Positions 8,002 through 11,497 of a DNA stretch of 11,497 bases are shown here, piece by piece (position 1 is the stretch's first letter; each line of letters opens with the position of its first letter). Source of the DNA: Kocuria sp. p3-SID1428 (GTDB taxonomy: Bacteria; Actinomycetota; Actinomycetes; Actinomycetales; Micrococcaceae); assembly GCF_025149945.1 (NCBI RefSeq), contig NZ_JALXVH010000070.1, positions 1 through 11,497 of the forward strand. Direction: 5' to 3'. A program made the translations under genes and the position numbers. The notes under the pieces were generated by a model. It had not been told where the DNA came from. It ran no database searches and saw nothing but the letters and a program-made list of their open reading frames with translations.

Positions 8002-8056
8002 TCCCACGGCATGGCAGGCCCTGCGCCGCCGTTCCCCGACAGGACAGGACTCCTCC
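7955..8056 (+). promoter_or_regulatory. Candidate expression platform: RBS-occluding pairing
   Basis: GGAGGAGTCC (7955-7964, the loop and 3' arm of riboswitch stem P3.2) is perfectly complementary over 10 nt to GGACTCCTCC (8047-8056). The latter spans part of the AGGA ribosome site (8046-8049) and runs up to the ATG at 8057. The pairing excludes P3.2, so the RNA could switch between a folded aptamer with an open start site and an occluded start site. No terminator hairpin with a U-run lies between aptamer and gene, which favours control of translation. The complementarity is seen; the switching is inference. Confidence 0.5.
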
Positions 8057-9205
8057 ATGAACGACTCCCCCACGCCCTCTGCCGATTCCGCGGTCTCGCT
8101 GACTCCCGGCGACCCCGGGGCGGCCACGCGCTCCCAGGTCCGCCGCTGGCAGCGCTACCTGGCCGAGGAGCAGGCCGAGGCGGAGATCTACCGCAGGCTC
8201 GGCGAGCGCTCCCAGGGCCGCCACCGCCGGATCCTGCTCGAGGTGGCCGAAGCCGAGGGCAGGCACAGCCGGCACTGGCAGAGTCAGCTCGCGCCCTACG
8301 GGCTCGGACCCACTCGCCCGTCGCTGGGCTCGCGCGCCCTGATGCTGCTGGCCGAGCACTTCGGCACGGTGTTCGTGCTGGCGCTGCTGCAGCGCGCCGA
8401 GTCGCGCTCCCCGTACGCCGACGACGCAGACGTCCCCGCCTCCATGGCCGCCGACGAGGCCCTGCACGAGGAGATCGTGCGCGCCTTGGCCAACGACGGT
8501 CGGCAGCGGCTGTCCGGCAACTTCCGCGCCGCCGTCTTCGGCGCCAACGACGGCCTCGTGTCCAACTTGGCCCTCGTGATGGGTGTGGGCGCCACGAGCA
8601 TGGCCGGCTCCCAGGTGCTCTTCACGGGCATCGCCGGCCTGCTGGCCGGAGCCCTGTCCATGGGCGCCGGCGAGTTCGTCTCCGTGCGCTCGCAGCGCGA
8701 GATGCTCGACGCCTCCCAGCCCACCCAGGTCACCCTCGATGTGGCCCCCCAGCTGGATCTGCAGGCCAACGAGCTCGAACTGGTCTATCGCGCCCGCGGC
8801 ATGACCGCCGAGGCGGCGGCGCATCGCGCAGCCGAGCGCCTGGGCTATCTCGACTGCGACTGCGACCCGTCGCTGTCCTACCAGGACCAGGACGACGAGA
8901 CGGAGACCAGCGAGGAGAACGTGGCCCTGGGAACGGATCTGGGGGCCTCCGCCTCGAGCTTCTGCTTCTTCGCCTCCGGGGCGATCATCCCGATCATCCC
9001 GTTCATCCTGGGGATGTCCGGTACGCCCGCACTGGTGCTGGCCATGGTCTTGGTGGGCATCGCCCTGCTGGTCACCGGCGGCGCCGTGGGCCTGCTGTCC
9101 GGGGCCTCTCCGCTGAAGCGGGGCCTGCGCCAGCTGGGGATCGGCTACGGCGCAGCGATCGCGACCTACCTGCTGGGCCTTGCGTTCAACACCACGGTCG
9201 GCTGA
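8057..9205 (+). CDS. mbfA: Ferritin-like/VIT1 fusion metal transporter (MbfA-type), 382 aa
   Basis: This is an inner-membrane Fe2+/Mn2+ transporter of the VIT1/CCC1 family with an N-terminal rubrerythrin-like domain, the MbfA architecture. The four-helix ferritin-like domain covers about residues 28-146, with two ExxH di-metal motifs (EGRH 67-70, EALH 135-138). The VIT domain starts with FGANDGLVSNLALVMG (161-176), then AGLLAGALSMGAGEFVSVRSQRE (193-215). A cytosolic metal-binding section follows (~216-290, ending in a Cys/Asp/Glu-rich stretch near 266-287). Three more membrane helices lie at ~298-320, 325-347 and 357-380, making five in all. ATG 8057 has AGGA at 8046-8049. Known MbfA proteins export iron, and VIT proteins carry Fe and Mn. 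The Mn2+ riboswitch upstream suggests that Mn2+ is a physiological substrate here. The family is secure; the direction and preferred metal are inferred. The symbol is by architecture only. Confidence 0.92.
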   Translation: MNDSPTPSADSAVSLTPGDPGAATRSQVRRWQRYLAEEQAEAEIYRRLGERSQGRHRRILLEVAEAEGRHSRHWQSQLAPYGLGPTRPSLGSRALMLLAEHFGTVFVLALLQRAESRSPYADDADVPASMAADEALHEEIVRALANDGRQRLSGNFRAAVFGANDGLVSNLALVMGVGATSMAGSQVLFTGIAGLLAGALSMGAGEFVSVRSQREMLDASQPTQVTLDVAPQLDLQANELELVYRARGMTAEAAAHRAAERLGYLDCDCDPSLSYQDQDDETETSEENVALGTDLGASASSFCFFASGAIIPIIPFILGMSGTPALVLAMVLVGIALLVTGGAVGLLSGASPLKRGLRQLGIGYGAAIATYLLGLAFNTTVG

Positions 9206-9250
9206 GCGGCCGGCGCACGTGACCGCCCACGTCGGGGGCGCATTCCATCG

Positions 9251-9272
9251 CGTGTGCGGCACTTCACACACG
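9251..9272. repeat. Small dyad, CGTGTG/CACACG
   Basis: CGTGTG (9251-9256) and CACACG (9267-9272) form a 6-bp inverted repeat with a 10-nt loop, 46 nt after the transporter stop. No T-run follows, so it is a poor terminator. It could be an operator half or chance. Confidence 0.2.
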
Positions 9273-9317
9273 TCAGGTATTTCACTCCGGGAGGCACCGC
9301 TGTCCCCCAAGCTGGGA

Positions 9318-9323
9318 TATGAT
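9318..9323 (+). promoter_or_regulatory. -10 box TATGAT before the candidate ncRNA
   Basis: TATGAT stands alone in GC-rich surroundings and would place a transcript start at about 9329-9331, exactly where the chain of hairpins begins. No good -35 is seen 16-18 nt upstream, so the promoter is only half supported. Confidence 0.4.
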
Positions 9324-9329
9324 TCCGCA

Positions 9330-9605
9330 CGTGGCCATCGCGCCACACAGCAATGAGGGACCACTGTCGCAGACGTCGGCACGGCCGCACTGGGGGGTGC
9401 TTCGTCGCCGGCAGCGGCAGTGGCAGAAGTCGCTCAGCCCACGACTCCCCTCATTGAGACATGACTGTCTGCCGATGGCCGCGAGCATTCTCCTTCTGGA
9501 GGCGCATCTCTCCCCGCGCCGGGTGCCTTGCATCCGTCAACTCGCGGCCATCGGCCTGTCATGACATGACCAGCGCCCGGACCCCACAGGGTCCGGGCGC
9601 TTCTC
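9330..9605 (+). ncRNA. Candidate structured non-coding RNA (~275 nt), class unknown
   Basis: Four hairpin units fill this stretch with only 3-8 nt between them. Unit 1 is GTGGC/GCCAC (9331-9346). Unit 2 is a three-way junction closed by CAATGAGGG (9351-9359) with CCCTCATTG (9448-9456). It holds arm A, CCACTGTCGC (9361-9370) with GCGGCAGTGG (9414-9423), including one T-G pair, and arm B, AGTCG (9428-9432) with CGACT (9442-9446). Unit 3 has CATGAC/GTCATG (9460-9465/9558-9563) around a perfect 15-bp stem, GCCGATGGCCGCGAG (9471-9485) with its complement at 9541-9555, and inner hairpins. Unit 4 is the terminator-type hairpin. The T-G pair would be an A-C mismatch on the other strand, so the plus strand is favoured. 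I found no match to signatures I know for tmRNA, RNase P, SRP RNA or common riboswitches. No plus-strand gene follows, so it would act in trans. Confidence 0.5.
9572..9601. terminator. Strong terminator-type hairpin between the ncRNA region and phoD
   Basis: AGCGCCCGGACCC (9572-9584) pairs perfectly with GGGTCCGGGCGCT (9589-9601) around a CACA loop, a 13-bp stem. On the plus strand it is followed by TTCTCGTCGTT, a weak U tail. On the minus strand it lies 21 nt after the phoD stop with no T-run. It probably separates two convergent transcripts. Confidence 0.75.
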
Positions 9606-9622
9606 GTCGTTCCGGGGCCGCT

Positions 9623-11272
9623 TCAGGACTGCGGCTCGAACTGCTTCTCCCAGACGATCTCGCCGTTGCCATCGCGCAGCGAGACCGTCATGAGGTCCTG
9701 CTCATCCAGGTCCACGTGCCCGAAGAACTGGAACGCCGCATCCCGCGGCGAGCCCATGGTGGGGCCGGCCTTGGAGAAGACCTCCTCCGGGCCGAGGGTC
9801 CCGTCCAGCTCGTTGGGCCCGAAGCTGCCCGCGTTGATCGGCCCGGCCACGAACTCCCAGAACTCCTCGAAGTCCTGGAATGCCGCATTGTCGGGTGTGT
9901 AGTGATGGGCTGCGCAGTAGTGGACGTCGCCGGTGATCACGAAGACGTTCTTCACGCCGTTGTCCTTGATCGACTTCAGCACTCGCGCCAGCTGCAGCTC
10001 ACGGCCCAGCGGCGTGCCCGGATCGTCGTTGGAGATCGACTCCTGGGCCTTCCCGTCGGGGACCACGAGCCCCAGCGGGAGGTCGGCGGAGAGGCACTTC
10101 CAGGTGGCGGTGGAGTCCCGCAGGCCGTCGATCAGCCACTGGGTCTGCTCCTCCCCCAGGATGTCCGTCTCCTGCGCCTCCATGCCGTCGGTGTTCGCGC
10201 CCTTGAACGTGCGCATGTCCAGGCAGAACACATCCAGCTGCGAGCCGCGCTCGATCTTGCGGTAGATCCGCGCGTCCTCGAAGCCCGAGGTCCCGGGCTT
10301 GAGGGCGCGAGCATCGCCGATGGGCTGGTACTCCTGCCAGGCTCGGCGCCCGCGCTGGGCCAGCGTGTCGACGTCGAGGACCGAGTAGCGCTCATCCTCG
10401 AGGGTTTCACCGGGGTACCAGTTGTTGGTGGTCTCGTGATCGTCCCACTGCGCGAACAGGGAGGTGTGCGCGTAGAAGTCGCGGATGTTGTGATCCATCA
10501 GGTTGTAGCGATGGCGGGCGCGGAACTCCTCCTGGGTCTCGGCGACCTTGGAGACGCCCTCGGTCACCACGTTGCGCCAGATCTCGCCGTTCGGCTCCTG
10601 GTACTCGGCCTCGATGGGGCCGTCCGCGTAGACCGTGTCGCCTGCGTGGATGAAGAAGTCGGGGTTCGTGGCCGCCATGGCCCGGTAGGTGCGCATGCCA
10701 CCCAGGTCCGGATTGATGCCGAAGCCCTGTCCTGCCGTGTCGGCGGTCCACACGAAGGACTGACGTGTGCCCGAGGCGCGGCGAGTGCGCTGGCCACGGC
10801 CCAGGTGCAGGCCCTCCGGGGCGGTGCGGAAGGTCCCGAACTCCGCGGGCGAGCGGACGCCGGACTCATCCTCGAACTGCACGGCGTAGAGGAACTGCGA
10901 GCCGGAAGGCAGCCCGGTCACGCCGATCTTCGCGGTGTGGTCGGTCTCGGCGGTGACCCAGCCGGAGGCGACGGTCTTCTCGAAGCGCCCGCGGCCCCGG
11001 GCAGGCTCGAACGCGTCGTCCACGGCGGTGATCTTCACGATCATGCGGCCGTCGCCGGAGGAGCGCGACCACACCACGACGGAGTCCTTCGAGGCCTCCC
11101 CCGTCATGATGCCCGAGGGGAGGTGGAGGCGACGGCGGACGAGCCCCACGGCCGAGGCGGGCTGGGCGGGCGAGGAAACGGCGGGCGAGGCGACGGCCGG
11201 AACGGCGGAGGCGGCGAGCACGGAGGTGGCGGCGGTGGCGGTGAGCAGACCGCGGCGGGAGATGGGAGACAT
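9623..11272 (-). CDS. phoD: PhoD-like alkaline phosphatase/phosphodiesterase, Tat-exported, 549 aa
   Basis: This is a secreted or cell-surface metallophosphoesterase that releases phosphate from organic phosphate esters; PhoD enzymes use Ca2+ and Fe. The N-terminus carries a twin-arginine signal (SRRGLL, residues 5-10), an Ala-rich hydrophobic stretch and a likely cleavage after AVA near residue 28. A PhoD N-terminal fibronectin-like domain follows (~45-152). The phosphatase domain (~170-545) has the expected metal ligands in GDTVYADG (211-218), AQWDDHET (274-281) and ITGDVHYCAAHH (446-457). Length is normal for the family. The ATG at 11272 has GAGGA (GAGG at 11281-11284) eight bases upstream on the minus strand. 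The gene stands alone, ends at a strong hairpin and has possible PhoP boxes upstream, so induction by phosphate starvation is likely. The family is secure; the exact substrate is not known. Confidence 0.95.
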   Translation of the reverse strand: MSPISRRGLLTATAATSVLAASAVPAVASPAVSSPAQPASAVGLVRRRLHLPSGIMTGEASKDSVVVWSRSSGDGRMIVKITAVDDAFEPARGRGRFEKTVASGWVTAETDHTAKIGVTGLPSGSQFLYAVQFEDESGVRSPAEFGTFRTAPEGLHLGRGQRTRRASGTRQSFVWTADTAGQGFGINPDLGGMRTYRAMAATNPDFFIHAGDTVYADGPIEAEYQEPNGEIWRNVVTEGVSKVAETQEEFRARHRYNLMDHNIRDFYAHTSLFAQWDDHETTNNWYPGETLEDERYSVLDVDTLAQRGRRAWQEYQPIGDARALKPGTSGFEDARIYRKIERGSQLDVFCLDMRTFKGANTDGMEAQETDILGEEQTQWLIDGLRDSTATWKCLSADLPLGLVVPDGKAQESISNDDPGTPLGRELQLARVLKSIKDNGVKNVFVITGDVHYCAAHHYTPDNAAFQDFEEFWEFVAGPINAGSFGPNELDGTLGPEEVFSKAGPTMGSPRDAAFQFFGHVDLDEQDLMTVSLRDGNGEIVWEKQFEPQS

Positions 11273-11311
11273 GGCCCCATCCTCGGCAGCCCACCCGTCC
11301 GCTCCCCCTCC

Positions 11312-11355
11312 GGCAGATGACGCAGGGTCGTCATGCAGGTGAAGAGGCGATGCCC
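11312..11355 (-). promoter_or_regulatory. Possible PHO boxes (tandem 11-nt units) upstream of phoD
   Basis: Read on the minus strand, four abutting 11-nt units occur: GGGCATCGCCT (11355-11345), CTTCACCTGCA (11344-11334), TGACGACCCTG (11333-11323) and CGTCATCTGCC (11322-11312). Units 1, 2 and 4 share the core CA(T/C)C, and units 2 and 4 match the TCA(T/C)C core of actinobacterial PhoP direct repeats; unit 3 does not. An overlapping palindrome, ATGACG/CGTCAT (11317-11334), is an alternative operator. No clear -10 box is seen between here and the start codon. Confidence 0.35.
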
Positions 11356-11497
11356 CAGGTCACAGGCCCATGCACTGCCATGCAACGAGTCCAGGTGCGC
11401 GAGTCCCGGCCCCGCTCCGATGCCTTCCCTCAGGCCGCCGCGCACCACGATGCGCCCGGTTGCCGCGAGATGCCCCGGAAGGCACAGGAGCACCGGC
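11356..11497. other. Window-edge intergenic stretch, no gene seen
   Basis: Upstream of the phoD control region I see no frame with plausible codon use and no clear promoter, apart from a short direct repeat of TGCATGG (minus strand, near 11368-11383). The neighbouring gene lies beyond the window. Confidence 0.4.

Noticed and set aside
9300..9356. Short frame from a CTG five bases after GGGAGG (9289-9294).
   Set aside because: CTG is a rare start, the frame is only 18 codons long plus stop, and it has no recognisable product. The GGGAGG may be chance in GC-rich DNA.
7912..9555. Identical 12-mer GCGGCCATCGGC in riboswitch stem P2 (7912-7923) and in the ncRNA candidate (9544-9555), with its complement at 9471-9482.
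   Set aside because: A 12-nt match is expected by chance a few times in an 11.5-kb GC-rich window, so a base-pairing link between the two RNAs is not supported.
9319..9564. 81-codon open frame across the hairpin region.
   Set aside because: The ATG lies within the TATGAT box, there is no ribosome site, the product is Arg-rich without any motif, and the RNA structure explains the region better.
9461..11320. 619-codon plus-strand open frame opposite phoD.
   Set aside because: Antisense shadow. The minus strand encodes a complete PhoD with all catalytic motifs.

Overview
The window is high-GC DNA with dense genes, strongly G/C-ending codons and leaderless-type promoters, and it carries an actinobacterial-style yybP-ykoY manganese riboswitch. 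Together these point to a high-GC actinobacterium, probably in or near the Micrococcales (inference; no rRNA or other marker gene is present). I see no insertion sequence, tRNA, CRISPR array or phage gene.

Left part (31-6373): two very large genes are transcribed away from each other from a roughly 40-bp gap. The minus-strand gene encodes a 1081-aa protein that I do not recognise. It has a possible C/H-x-CxxC zinc site and a beta-rich central part. The plus-strand gene encodes a complete 1018-aa SNF2-family helicase/translocase with a bacterial SNF2-associated region before the motor. Each start codon lies 5-7 nt after a good -10 box, so both mRNAs look leaderless, and the -10 of one overlaps the -35 of the other. 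This divergent, probably co-regulated pair is the best candidate in the window for an undescribed DNA-processing or defence-like system, but that role is inference.

Middle (6374-9205): a 285-nt gap is followed by a 382-aa unrecognised protein with a clear Shine-Dalgarno sequence. Next comes a near-consensus promoter, a yybP-ykoY-type Mn2+ riboswitch, and a ferritin-like/VIT1 (MbfA-type) metal transporter. The riboswitch holds a 10-nt segment perfectly complementary to the bases directly before the transporter start codon, which suggests Mn2+-controlled access to the ribosome site. The likely physiology is export or detoxification of manganese and/or iron.

Right part (9206-11497): the 417-nt gap after the transporter holds almost contiguous hairpins, including a three-way junction and a 15-bp perfect stem. 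They are preceded by a TATGAT box and closed by a 13-bp GC-rich terminator-type hairpin. I call this a candidate non-coding RNA of about 275 nt. The minus strand then carries a Tat-exported PhoD-like phosphatase/phosphodiesterase. Its upstream region has four abutting 11-nt units, three of which resemble PhoP (PHO) boxes.
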